Positions 46,407-59,416 of a DNA stretch of 64,000 bases are shown here, in pieces (the stretch's first letter is position 1; each line of letters begins with the position of its first letter). The notes beneath the pieces were generated by a model. The model did not search any database. It was not told where the DNA came from and saw only the letters and a program-made list of their open reading frames with translations. Position numbers and translations under genes: made by a program. The DNA comes from Asterochloris sp. CNOR1. Taxonomy: Eukaryota > Chlorophyta > Trebouxiophyceae > Trebouxiales > Trebouxiaceae. The stretch covers positions 620,001-684,000 of the forward strand of contig OZ017750.1 of the NCBI GenBank assembly GCA_963969365.1. Reading direction: 5' to 3'.

Positions 46407-49400
46407 ATGGTTGCACAGTCCATGACCTCCCAGCAAAGGCTAAGAGAGGCCCTCACTGGCACTGGGCCTGGCAACACCAAGGAGAAAGGCACTCCCAAGG
46501 CTGATGGGACACTGACCAAGACGCCAGATACGCAGGAGGCTCAGGAGTGGAAGAGCAGGCGTTCCCCTATCGACTCTGCTGGGGCGTCCTCTAGCTATCT
46601 GCAGGATGCAGGTGATGTCCCTGCTGCCAGGGTGTGAACCTGCACAGCAAGAGGCTGCTGCTTGCGCACTCTGTCGTAATCAGCAACCTTGGTATGTGCA
46701 CCTTGTGCTCATTACAAGGCATGTGCTTGCTGGACATACTTGCTGCTCTGGCAATGGCTGCCTTCTGGTGTGCAGGCCTGACACCAGACAGCCTGTACGG
46801 CAAGTTCACATGGAAGATTGAGAACTTCGATCAGGTCCAGAAGCGGGAGCTCAGGAGCGACGTTTTTGTTGTGGGCGATTACAAATGGTCCGTTGCCTTT
46901 GTGTGGCACTGCCACAGGCAGAATCGGCACATCTGCTTTGTGCCGCTCAGGCTCCGTCAGCTGTGGCACCATTGCCCCTGTGTCAGCAGAGCATGTGATG
47001 GCTTACTGCCAGCGACATCTATATATAGATGGCAGACTGCAAACTTCCATTACAGAGCAGATGCATGTGGCCTCAGCTACCAGGCGCCCAACAGCCGTTC
47101 CACTGTCTGCATGTTAGCTTGAGCAGGCCAAAGGTATGCTAACTCTGCCAGTGAGCTCCCCCTTTGCATGCAGGTACATCCTGGTCTACCCCCAGGGTTG
47201 CGATGTGTGCAACCACCTCTCCCTGTTTCTCTGTGTGGCAGACTATGACAAGTTGCTCCCAGGCTGGTGCCACTTTGCACAGTTCACCATTGCTGTGGTT
47301 AACAAGGACCCCAAAAAGTCCAAGTACTCAGGTGGGCCTGCTTTGCAGGCAGCCTCAGCATCTTTGTGAATTCTACCTGAGCTGCAGCAAGCTGTCATGC
47401 TGTTTGGCCATTCAGACGTCTTGAGGAGTTGCCTGTTGTGTGCTGCGCCTGAGCTGCAGCAAGTCCCCTCACTCCAGGCGCTGCGCTGTCTTGCTGGACT
47501 GAGGAGGATTAGACATGATATAATAGTTCTGCAAACACTCCCTGACTTGAATCGTCTGCTGCAGACACCCTGCACCGCTTCTGCAAGAAAGAGCATGACT
47601 GGGGTTGGAAAAAGTTCATGGAGCTGTCCAAGGTGCTGGAGGGCTTCACTGTGGCCAACACACTGGTCATCAAGGCCCAGGTCCAGGTCATCAGGTCAGC
47701 ATAAGGGTACCCACGGCATCGTGCTGGTGCCACTGTCCTGGCATGGCGTGCCAAGTGCGCGTGTCAGTTTGCATCCTTTGCTGGGCTTCTATTGCACTGC
47801 GAGTCCTGGCAGGCAGTTATGCCTGTACTCTGAGAGTATCGTGGAGCAGCTGGCATGTGCGCGGGTCCCACAGCCAGACAAGGGTAAGGCAGGCAGTGCG
47901 TGCCCCAAGGGGTTTGGGCTTCCAGTGTCATGAGAGACTGAAGTTCTTCAATGGTCCCTGATGTCTTGGCTGCCGCAGGCTCCTGTGCACACATCCATGC
48001 CTTGAAGTTTGTCGAATTAGCATGCCTTCAGCAGCTGCCGTCGACTCAGCACAGAAACCAGCAGCCCTGCAGGAGCTGCTGTGCACCACCAGTCAGCTGC
48101 CCAGTTTCACGCGTGCCCCTTGTGTTCAGCAGAGGCCGCAGCACAGAGTCCTTTAAGGCCTTGGACATGCTTTCCCACTCCTGGTGCAGCAGGCTCAATC
48201 GCCCACAGACCTGTGCCCCTCCAGGGACTGACATCACACTTCCAAGACAGCCTTTGACACCCCAATGCGACTTCTGCCCTGCAGGGACCGCAGCGCCGCC
48301 CCCTTCAAATGTCTGGATGCGCAGTACCGCCGGGAGCTGGTGCGAGTGTACCTGACTAATGTGGAGGGCATCTGCCGCCGCTTTGTGGAGGAGAAGCGGG
48401 AGCAGCTTCTGCAGCTGAAGAAGAGCATGGGCGCCTTCCAGATCTTCTGGGACAGCCAGACTTCCCAGCAGCGGGCGGAGCATGCCACCATGAAGGGCGA
48501 TGAGGTTCACAAGGTGGGCAAAGAGACTGCATGGTCTTTGGCCCAGTCTCTGCGCCTGCTTCTGGCCTGCCCTGTTAATGTGCACCTTGTGCTGGCAGGC
48601 ATTATCCCTGGCAGGCTGCCTGCTCAGGTGCTCTGCTGCAGGGCAAGTCATGATGCCATCTTATGTGCAAGCCTCCTTGCTGTCAGCATGTTTGCATTGA
48701 CCTCAGCGTCATTCACCTTACCAGCAGCATTTCGAGTGTGGTGGGCCTCAGGGGAGACATGCTTGCTGCCCCTTTGGTTCACATTAAGCAACCCTTCCAG
48801 ACCCATTTTGGCTGTCCAGGGCCTGGTGAAGCACTTCTTCAACGAGAAGGAGGTGACCAGCACACTGGTCATGGATGCCCTGTACAGCGGCTGCAAGCAG
48901 GTCGAGGAGAATGGGCGTCTGCACACTGCCCTGAAGGTGCGCACCCTGCTCCCAAGGACTCTTGACTGCTGAGTGGCCGTCTGCACACACCGCTCTCCAG
49001 GTGTGCGGCCTGCTGATGCTATGTTGCACAGAGCAGGCTTTGCTGGCAACTGGGCAGAAGCAGCTGTTGCAGTGTGCACCAAGGGACTGTTGGGGTGGCC
49101 TGCTTGCATCTGGCTGTTCAAGTCGCATGCTGCAGGACGGTGCACAGCTTGCAATGCTTGTCCTCTGCCTGCATGCCCCTGGCTGCAATCCAGTCTTAGG
49201 TTGCACATCTGAAGCTCTCATGCAAATGCTGCTGGTGGTCCAGGGCAAGCGTAAATCGGCCTCCAGCCCCATGGTGACCATCAATGCGGCTCGCAACACC
49301 TACACCCTGGCCTCAGATGTGGCAACCTTGCTGGAGCGGGCTGCAAATGAGACCATCCCCGCCTTTAGAGACGACAAGCCGGCTGACTCGCTCGCTGCCC

Positions 49401-52400
49401 GGCATGCGCAGGTGGAGCAGACCGTCTGCAAGAATACCGCCCTGCGGTCTGTAATTAGCCTGCCTGAATGTTAGCTGGACCAGAAGGGGCTGTAAGCAGG
49501 GCAGCAAACTGCAGGCGATCAGCTTCCGTTGTGCAATGACCCATGCAGCCCCATTTCAGGCTGCCCCAGATTGGCATTGCTGTCCAGAATGCTGCCTGAC
49601 CCAGCAAGGTCAAGTCGTTGGCATAAGTGCGCTACCCACAACTTCAGGCAGCTCATCAATGGTGCACTGCTGCTGTGCAGAGGGTTCAGGAGATGGATGA
49701 CTATGGGCGTGACTTTGTGGAACGCGACGAGAAGCGCCTGACGGAGCTGGGCAGGCGCACTGTGGAGATGTATGTGACTGCTGCCATTGTCAGCTACCTC
49801 CAGGTGGGCTGCACTGCAGCATAAGTGTGGCTTTGCAATTGATATTTACCCAACCCGACCATATCATCTGCTGCCTGTTCCTCGGCAGTGACAGTGTGCC
49901 TCAAAAGCTTGCCTGCTGTCAATGGCGTCCTGCGTGAGTGCAGCAGCAGCCACCAAAAGTGGAGGTCCAGAGAAGGAGAGGAAGTGGTGCATCTCTGCAA
50001 ACAGCGATTCTGGTTTGACTCGAGCCTACCTGTGTCGCAGAGCAGCTGCAATGAGCTCAGAGCCAAAGTGGCCCTGATCTGCATTGCAGACCTGCCTGCA
50101 GAATGTCAGGGGCTAAACCACTTTCCACATCTCAAACACCAACAAGAGCTTGTGCTTTTGCTGCTGTAGGGCTGCATGAATGAGTATGAGAGCATCAAGC
50201 GGCAGGATGCCCTCATCCTGGAGGAGGAGCTGGCCACGCGGCAGACCAGCGACAAGCTGGCTGCACGGGCAGCAGCTGAAAAGGAGAAGAAGCAGCGCAA
50301 GAAGGTCAGCAGTGCTGCTTACCCAATGCCTGTGCAGCACTTGAAACCAGAGGTGCAGGCCTTAGCCCATGCTGCCAGCAGAGCCTGGAACATTTCAACA
50401 TTATGGCAGGCCTTTCCAGGAGGACTGGCAGCGCTGTACAGGCTGCTGTAGCGTGCCGACATGAATGTCTGCTGCAGTCTGCACCGGAGTGGGCCTCAAG
50501 AGGCCCACTGCAGGGTGTAGGGTCACGGATGACAGGCAAGCCTTCCCTTCCAGGTATACAACTAATGCAGGCCCCTGAATCTTTGCAGGAGCGCCGTAAG
50601 GCACGGGAGGAGGCAGAGGCTGCCAAGCGGCAGCAGCTGGAGGTGCAGGAGGCTGCTCAGGCGGCTGAGCGCGCTCAGAGGGAGGAGCAGCAGCGTGCAG
50701 AGCTGGAGCGCTCAGAGGCGCAGCTGGCCAAGCGGCGCTGGTGAGGAATGCCCCTGCCTGACAGGAAACCTTTGCCTTGCAGTGCTGGGCGCAGACAGCC
50801 CCTGCAAGCCACCAACATCTCCAGGGTAGTTGGGCACATTGAGTCCTCTGTACTGATCAAAAGGTGTATGCACTGCTGCTAACATCCTGTGTGTCCCATG
50901 TACATGCACTACTGCTTGGTCAGCTCACTGCTGGGTGGCAGCAGAGCTGGGTGGCAGTCTTGCTGTCTGCACACCCCCCCCCCACCCCCCCCCGCCCCCC
51001 TGTGCATTGCTTGTCTGAAGACTCAATGCTGTCGTACTGACAACGTTGCTCACGACAGCATGAGTGCGCTGCAGGATGGCGGAGGCTCAGGCAAGGGAGC
51101 AAGCGGAGGCTGCAGCTGCCAAGCAGGAGGAGGCCTGGCAGCTGGTCCAGCTGGAGGAGTCCGCTGCTGCTCCCAGGAGCAGCAGTCATGCCTCAGAGCA
51201 GCCGTCCTCTGCTGCCAGGACCAGCAGCGGGCATGCCAGCATCTCCCTGTGTGGCTCTGCTTTGGGAGTTCAGCTCAATGGCAGGTGAGTTCGGTAGCGG
51301 GACCGCCACAAGGTGCAGCACAAAGGCAGCTTTTGGGTGCAAGCAGATCACTGTGCCAGCCATGTCAATGTGAGGGTCATTTCCCTCACTGTTGTATCCC
51401 AACAGCATGGCATGACGATTGCAGTCAGTGCTGCCTGCGTGAGGTCATCTGCTGCCATGCACAGTCCCTTTGTGTTCGCCTGTACAGTCATTCCACCTGT
51501 CGTGCACAGTCCCCATGTGCTCGCAGGGACTCCTCTGAGCCTGTGCCAGGCATCATTGGAAAGTCTGCTTGGCAGGGAGAGGCGCCCACATACAGCAAGA
51601 TTGTCTCAGTGGGCTCTGGAGGGTTCCCGCCCACTATGCGGGAATCATCTTCCTCCCCCATTCCGACCGGTGCCAATGGACCCATGCAGCATCAGGCGCA
51701 CCCAGAGGCAGCAGGCAGTCTGCGGACCAATGGCCCAGAACCGCAGGAACACTGTTTGCAGACGCGACAGTCTGCAGAGGAGTCCAGTAGTGATGTCAGC
51801 AGCTGCGAGGTGAGCTCAGGGAATGAGGGCATCAGTCTGAAGGCATGTAGTGCAGGTCTCCCTGGCAGTCAGCCACATCAAGTACAATGGACTCCACTGG
51901 AATGCCTGTAGCTGGGTAGGCAGCTGACTCATGGTTCATTCGCAGTGTGCCGTGATGCTTTATGTGAAGCACACACATGCCATCAGATTCACCATTTGTT
52001 GACTGCTGCACACAGGCCATCGTTTTGACAGGCATTGCAGCAGACCTTGACGGCTGGCTCTGGCTGCAGTTGTCTTCGAAAGCTTGTTTGCAGCTAACTC
52101 CCATTGTGTGCACACAGAGCTGCATGACACTTGAACGGTGTCTGCCTTACGAAGTCAGAGGCTGTGCGCCTGTTTGATGCATCATTTTTTCTTTCAGGAC
52201 ACAGGGAGACTGCCCTTTCAGGAGGACCAGGAAACTGCCCTTTCAGGAGAACCAGGAGGCTGCCATGTCAGGCAGAGATAAAATCTTAGGGAAGTCCAAG
52301 GGGATGGTTTGGATCCTGTCCTCCAAATGATCTGCGTCAGCCTTCCTTAGTTCAGCACCTCTGCCCCTACTGCAGGACCATGAGGAGGCTGGCACCTCAA

Positions 52401-55400
52401 CCACCTCTGCAGCACGGGAGGAGCAGCAGCGCCTGGAGGCCCAGCTGCAGCAGACAGAAGGCAGGCTGCAGCTGGCAGAGCTGCAGCTGGCTGCCACACG
52501 GGCAGACCTGCAGCGGGCACAGGCCTCACTTGCAGGGGCCCAGCAGGTGGGTCCCTGCTGCTGCTGTGAGTCACACTTCAGTCCAAGTGCCTGGGAGGTG
52601 GGCTTGCGCGTATGCCGCTATCTTGCCTGTCTGTTCAATTGTTGTGCAGGTAAGATCCCATTGCATCGCTCTATGCTGCCTGCTTTCTCTGTGAAGTGCA
52701 GGTGCACAGCATCTTTCTAGAGGTGGCAAAGCTTGAAGCACAGTCTGATGTCCTTGACCCCTTCCTGCCAGCAGCAACAGCAGGTGGACTCCTCTGGGTC
52801 AGCCAGTCCTTGACCCACTGCAGGCGCTGGGTGAGCGGGACGCCACTCTGCTCCAGAGGGATGCTGCCCTGCTGCAGCGGGATGCCACTGTGCGTGCACT
52901 GGAAGAGCGGGCTCTGGCAGCAGAGGCGGAGGTGCGGGCGCTGCAGGCCAGCCTGCGCGCAGAGCGGGCGGCCGCAGCCCACAGCCTGGGCAGCACGGGC
53001 CTGGGCAGCACGGCCAGCGTGCAGAGGTGGGCTCTGCACTGCATGAGAGTCTCTGGATGTTGCAGTGTGCCAGCGTGCAGAGGTGGACCCTGCACTGCAT
53101 GAGGCAGGTTGCTGTCTGGCTGCATGATTTGCACAATGCGTTGTGGGTCAGGGGCAGCCCGGCGAGCGTGCACAGGTGGGCATTGCTTCACTCGCAGTTG
53201 TTTGAGTGTTGCTGGTGCACATGGTAGGGCAGGACTGCGACACATTGCAGGCCAGGGCGCCTGCAGCCTGGGCCAGCAGTTCAGGCAGTGTGCAGAGGTG
53301 GTGGTCGAGACAGCAGATACTGCGCATCTGTTGCAAAACAGAGGGAATTCGGCAGGGCTACCATGTGGTGTGAAGCTGGTGATGAGGGCAGTCTTTTGCT
53401 TGTCTCATCGACATCATCTCTAAGGTCAAATGGGGTGTAGTTGCAGTGCCGTGGAGGGCGCTGAGGGAACCAGCTCACGTGCCGGCAGCGAGGCGAGCGA
53501 CTCCCTGTCCCATGCCGAGCCCCTCAGCCGCGCCAGCAGTGTGGAGCCGCCACAGGCGCACCACAGCGCAGGGTCGGGCAGCCACCGGCTCCTGCACTGG
53601 CACCACCTGCGCCCACCTGGCGGGGGCTTGCAGGAGGACCGCCTGTCAGATGGGCTCAGCCAGATGCAGAGCACGGGCAGCAGCGATGGTGGTTTCAGCG
53701 GAGAGTGTTCCACCAACCCCCTGCACAACGGCTTGTTGCTGGAGCGCATCAAGACAGCGGCCAAGGTACGAGCTGGGACCATGTGCAGCTGCATACTCTG
53801 GGGTTCCAGCGGAGAGTGTTCCACCAACCCCCTGCACAACGGCTTGTTGCTGGAGTGCATCAAGACAGCGTTCAAAGTGCGAGCTGAGACCATGTGCAGC
53901 TGCATACTCTGCGGAAGGGGGAGGCTCTGCCTGGGTGTCGCTGCACACTGGCTGCACTTCTAGGTGTCTGGTTGTGTCTTCTTGTGGGGCAAAAGAGACT
54001 TGTGATTCAGGCTGGCAAAGTGGTGTTTGTTTCTTCTATACTTCCCCTAAAGCAAGCTGGGTTTTGCTGGTGGTGTGCACTGCCTGCAAGCAGCCAGAGA
54101 CCTGGCAGATTCATGAAGAATGCCAATCTTGCTGCCCTCAGCCTGTCAAGTTCTGCTGTGGAGGGTGGGCAGGCCTTTGATCTGAGCCAAGCACTTGCCG
54201 CGGTGTGCAGGGCTACTCCAGCAATGGATCAGGGCATGGCAGCCGGGGCTTGCCGGCAGCTGCTGACCTGGATGGGCCCCGAGGCAGCAGCCGCAGCACA
54301 GAGAGGGGCAGCACAGTGCCAGCGCCAGGCACCCCCTGCAGTACAGCCTCAGACGCCGCTCAAGCAGCTGCGTCTGGGAAGCACAGGGCAGCTATGGTGC
54401 GGGCAGGGGGTGGGGCAGCCGGCGCCACTGGCCGGCATGGCAGTGGAGGTGCGCTGCATGCCCAGCAAGCCGAGTCGTCGCGCCCGCCCGTGTGCTTGGT
54501 GTGTTTGTTACGATGAGGGGGCTGCTGCACGAGAGATTGACCATGACTAGCAGCACACCCCCATGAGAAGGTGGCAAAGCCGGCAGCGAGGATGTTTGTC
54601 TGGCGTCTGTTTGCAGGCCTGGCTGGGGGGGACAAGCAGCTGCAGCAGGGGGGCCTGCAGCCAGTCCAGCCGGCATCGCCGCAGGCCTCCACGGCAGGTC
54701 GCAGCAGCAGCAGCACGCCGCTCGCCCCCCAGGCGCGTGGTCTGAATGGGAACGCGGCTGCCTTCGTGCCCGCGGCGGCCAGTCCTCTGGCTGCTGGGAC
54801 AAGTGGCAGGCAGCCACCCCCGAGCACCAGCCAGTCAGTGAAAGCGGGAAATGTCTTGTCAGGCACCGGACTTCAGGCGGCGGCTGCGAGCACAGGCCGG
54901 CCGGTTGTGGCAGCCAATGGGCTGTCTGGCAGTGGAGCGCATGCGCTGTCATATCGCAGCAGCACTGCGGCTGGGGCCTCTGCTGCGCCATCTGAGCAAC
55001 TGCCCAGCACGAGCATGCCCCTGAGCAGCACATCATCTGCTGGCCTGCCTCTGCCAGCTGGGCTGAACAGCAGGCCTGGCTCGGGGGCTTTCCTCCCCTC
55101 CACATCATCGCCCCTGTCCAGCCCCACACAGGCTGATGCAGCACGGCAGCATGTGGGGCCTTTCTCGACAGGATCGGGGCAGCAGAGCAAGCAGGGCTTC
55201 AGCACACCACCCCCATCCAAGGTGAGGGTGTCCCCTCACAGCCTCTGCCTAGCGAATCTTGGCAAGTGCTGTGCCTGCCTCCTTTTGCTGAGTGCCTGCA
55301 ATCAGACTGAAGAGCCTCCTGCTGCAGAAGCCTGAGCATCTTGGTCCTGAGGACAGCCCTGGCCTTGATGGCTTTGCCCATATGGGCCTCATCAATGACC

Positions 55401-55414
55401 TCCTGGACCCCTGA
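46407..55414 (+). CDS. MATH-domain protein of the TRAF1a/b (MUSE13/14) family
   Basis: Eighteen exons (46407-46611, 46776-46887, 47174-47331, 47565-47694, 48285-48513, 48820-48936, 49244-49411, 49681-49803, 50170-50304, 50589-50740, 51075-51284, 51527-51809, 52375-52546, 52824-53026, 53447-53765, 54211-54498, 54617-55221, 55328-55414) total 3696 nt, 1231 aa. The MATH domain is at about residues 75-200 (KFTWKIENFDQVQKRELRSD, YILVYPQGCDVCNHLSLF, LPGWCHFAQFTIAVVNKDPK, KKEHDWGWKKFMEL). The conserved region after it (YRRELVRVYLTNVEGICRRF, KHFFNEKEVTSTLVMDALYS) is diagnostic of Arabidopsis TRAF1a/b. Coiled-coil-like Glu/Ala/Gln-rich stretches span about 420-530 and 680-800, a Ser/Gly/Ala-rich disordered stretch about 800-1200, and the C terminus ends GLINDLLDP, close to the plant INDLL ending. 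In Arabidopsis these adaptors act in autophagy-protein stability and NLR turnover; the algal role is unknown. Introns after exons 6, 14 and 15 contain exon-edge copies. Confidence 0.92.
48909..49014 (+). repeat. MATH-gene exon-6 end with donor, duplicated 62 bp downstream
   Basis: GGGCGTCTGCACACTGCCCT with CTGAAG/GTGCGC (48909-48950) is followed by GGCCGTCTGCACACACCGCT with CTCCAG/GTGTGC (48971-49014). The copy keeps a usable-looking donor. Confidence 0.85.
50975..51001 (+). repeat. Poly-C tract
   Basis: About 27 bases of almost uninterrupted C lie in the intron before exon 11 of the MATH gene. It is low complexity with no other meaning seen. Confidence 0.9.
52203..52273. repeat. Short tandem repeat of about 27 bp
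   Basis: GGAGACTGCCCTTTCAGGAG, GGAAACTGCCCTTTCAGGAG and GGAGGCTGCCATGTCAGGC follow one another in the intron before exon 13 of the MATH gene. The preceding pyrimidine-rich TTTCTTTCAG looks like a strong acceptor, but the frame behind it closes. Confidence 0.9.
53013..53304 (+). repeat. MATH-gene exon-14 end with donor, in up to four copies
   Basis: GCCAGCGTGCAGAG/GTGG, the exon end and donor at 53013-53047, recurs at 53070-53104 with only two differences in 35 bases, then more diverged at about 53161-53190 and 53285-53304. All copies keep the AG/GTGG edge. Confidence 0.9.
53691..53911 (+). repeat. 110-bp tandem duplication across the exon-15/intron boundary of the MATH gene
   Basis: 53691-53800 and 53802-53911 are near-identical and contain the exon end (GAGAGTGTTCCACCAACCCC and on), the donor and the first intron bases. 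In the second copy the donor CCAAG/GTACGAG has become TCAAAGTGCGAG. Confidence 0.97.
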
Positions 55415-55570
55415 ACAGTGAACCAATCATTTCTGCTCCATGCAACCACCAGTGCGGTGCTACTCTGCACTTTTTTGAGAAGACTTCTGAAGTTTCAATT
55501 TCGTGCTATTCATGATCAATGATGGGATAGCTATGAAGGCGTCTTGAGGACGAAATTAGGCAATAGCGTT

Positions 55571-56423
55571 CTACTTCTTGGCCCTCCTGATCAACGCGCC
55601 CAGCTCCTCCCTCTTCTTCTTTGCCCGGAGATGTGTCCCCAGCTGCATGCACAGGCACCAGACGCTTTTACATCTGTGACCGCAACTTGCTTGCTGAAGC
55701 AAGGCAGCAGGTACGGGCGGTGGCAGAGGCACAGTGATTTTGTGGTGGTCAGGCACACACACACTTGATGCATCACCTCAAACAAACAATATCGGTGCCA
55801 GACAGGTCACAAGGATCAAGCAGGAATGTAACACGCTGTCTGGCTGGCGTCAAAGTTGCTCTGGCACCAGATATGTAAGGTAACGGCAACATGGCAACTT
55901 CTACGGGATCCTGCTGTACAGGTGCAGAGCTTCCCAGGGTGCTTGCATGCAGTGCAGACGTAGCCAGATGCAGCAGGTTGGGGACCACCATGAGCAGAGG
56001 CAGAAGCCAGACAGACCACCAGCGGTTGTGTCATGATGGCACAGCAACCAGCTATTTCTGGTCGTTACAGCCCAGCTGACAGCGCTCACCTTCTTCTTGC
56101 ACAGCTTCAGGGCGCGCTTGTCCCTGCCAACCTTGAGCAGCTCAGTGACGCGCCTCTCATAGGGAGCCATGCCGGCAACCTCCCGAATGATCTCCCGCAC
56201 GAATTTTACCTGTGTGCTGGCCCTCTGCAGAGGTGAGGAGGGGTGTCAGTGTGGCATTGCGGGAAAGACTGAATTTAGGCAGAGCCCAGCACGCTCTCCA
56301 GCGTTGCTGGACAGAGGCGCTCACCCCCTTGCGCTGGGCTGGCCTCTGCTTCTGCTCACGAACTGTCACAACATGGCCCTTGGCAATGCCGACAGCCAGA
56401 CCAGTCTTGGCCTGCTTCACCAT
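55571..56423 (-). CDS. RPL36: 60S ribosomal protein eL36
   Basis: Three coding exons (56325-56423, 56090-56209, 55571-55642) total 291 nt, 96 aa, close to the usual 97-105. It starts [20 protein letters not shown], then the hallmark [20 protein letters not shown], and ends [16 protein letters not shown] with TAG. It is a component of the large cytosolic ribosomal subunit. The ATG lies three bases after a CAG acceptor, so a 5' UTR intron is likely, with a candidate donor CAGAG/GTGAGG on the minus strand near 56553. That places the transcript start around 56.6 kb, close to the divergent isomerase gene. Confidence 0.96.
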
Positions 56424-56712
56424 TGCCTGCAAATGGGCACCTAACGTCACTTCAGGTGCTCCAGGGCAGACTGACGCACTGAGGGTACAGGGAAGCCTAG
56501 CGGCAGAGCGAGGGCATGCAGATCAGACAGTAGGTCTCACAAGCAGCCTCACCTCTGTCCTGGCCGCTTAGAGGCTCCCAGTAACTGCTTCTCAAAAATC
56601 AGCTCCCTGCGCCGGCGCAGACGAACTGACCATGTTTCGTTTGCTTTCTAGCTGATCTACTTGAACGGGAATATTGCACCCGCTGCTGAGCCTGGGCCTG
56701 TAAAACCCAGCT
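56424..56712. promoter_or_regulatory. Bidirectional 5' region of RPL36 and ribose-5-phosphate isomerase
   Basis: 289 bp lie between the divergent start codons and probably hold the RPL36 5' UTR intron plus both core promoters. A GC-rich inverted sequence (TGCGCCGGCGCA) sits at about 56606-56618. No confident TATA box was seen. Confidence 0.35.
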
Positions 56713-58203
<1,491 letters not shown>

Positions 58204-59416
58204 GGCTGCAGCTCACATGAGGGTGAGGTGACCATGAAAGGGCTCCACATGTCTACCAGTCAATTTTGGGGGCATTCCCTCTAAGAACTTTGTTGTTGCT
58301 GGCTTTCTTGACCAGTCTGACCATGTTCAGTGACATTTTTGACTTACACAACTTTGAGCTTCAAAGCAGCATTCAGACCAGCAAGGAGACCTTTCCTGAA
58401 GACACGTACAAACAAGGCCTCCACCCCATCAGGTGGGGGCCTGTCATACCGTGAAAAGCTTCTCAATGATGCTGTGCACTCGTCTGTCGGGGGAAGGAGG
58501 GCTCATGATGTCAGACAAAGTCAGTGATCAACTGAAAGAGAGTGGGAGTCTGCAGTTGCCCTGCGCTGCTCGAAGCAGGTGTGAACATGAGGAGCAGCGC
58601 AATGCACCGACTTTCCACCCTTCCAGCAGTTGGTGGCCTCCTCTTGGTGGTGGGCAGCAACAGAGTGGCCCTGAGGATGCCAATTTCAGAACGGCAACCA
58701 CACTGATGCGATGGATGTGATGCCAAGGCACTGTGGCTAGCTACAGAGCCCACTGCAGCAGCACTGCCACCATGCAGCGAGAAAGGAGCATCTGACTTGA
58801 TGCACTGGGACCACTTTAGCTATAGCTATGGCCTTCCTGCAGCTGCCCTTCAACCTCTGCTCTTCACATGGTAATGCTGGAGGGGCCAGCATGAGGGGTG
58901 CTGGCAAGCAGCGCCTTGCACTATGACAACATGGGTGCCTGAGGCCTGGCACTGCATAGACTTGGCTGTACAGAGGAAATGCAGAGGAAGCGCATGTCCC
59001 ACCTCAGGCCTGCTTCCACTGTGCTGCCAATCACTGGACTGGGGATCCATCGCAAAGAAATTAACCAGCAGTCAACTGTGGTTCACCGCCGTGCACACCC
59101 AGCTGGGGTGTCATGCAAAATAGCTTCTGAATTCGAGGGCAAGCCTTGTCTAGTCACGAGTGACATCATGCACACTAGGTTTTGCAAGTTTATCTGACAC
59201 TTACACTCCGAGGATTCGGCGATCTCCTCTGTGGGAGCTGTTGCAATTGCTCACAGTCCTTTCTTCAAGCTGGCTGGGCTGGCAGGGCTGCTGAGCATGG
59301 CTTTCTGACACAGCAAAAAGTGCTTTCATGCCGGCGGGGAGGGACTCCCGCCCCAGCAGGGAGGCATCCATCTCAGGGCAGGATGGTGGTGCAAGGTAAA
59401 GTCTCACTCTAGCACC
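58204..59416. other. Intergenic interval with no recognised gene
   Basis: This holds the 3' UTR of the isomerase gene and the promoter of PEX10. Short open frames occur on both strands (for example 58266-58454 plus) but none has family similarity or splice context I can support. An alternative PEX10 first exon could lie near 59382 (ATG GTG GTG before a GT). Confidence 0.5.

Noticed and set aside
50889-51911. Plus-strand open frame of 340 codons
   Set aside because: Only 51527-51809 of it is a real exon (exon 12 of the MATH gene); the rest is intron that happens to stay open.
52199-52290. Exon after the strong TTTCTTTCAG acceptor
   Set aside because: The frame needed for the MATH gene closes at a stop within about 90 nt, and exon 12 joins exon 13 in phase without it.
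54392-55144. Minus-strand open frame of 250 codons
   Set aside because: It is the reverse of exons 16-17 of the MATH gene, whose low-complexity GC-rich sequence leaves several frames open.
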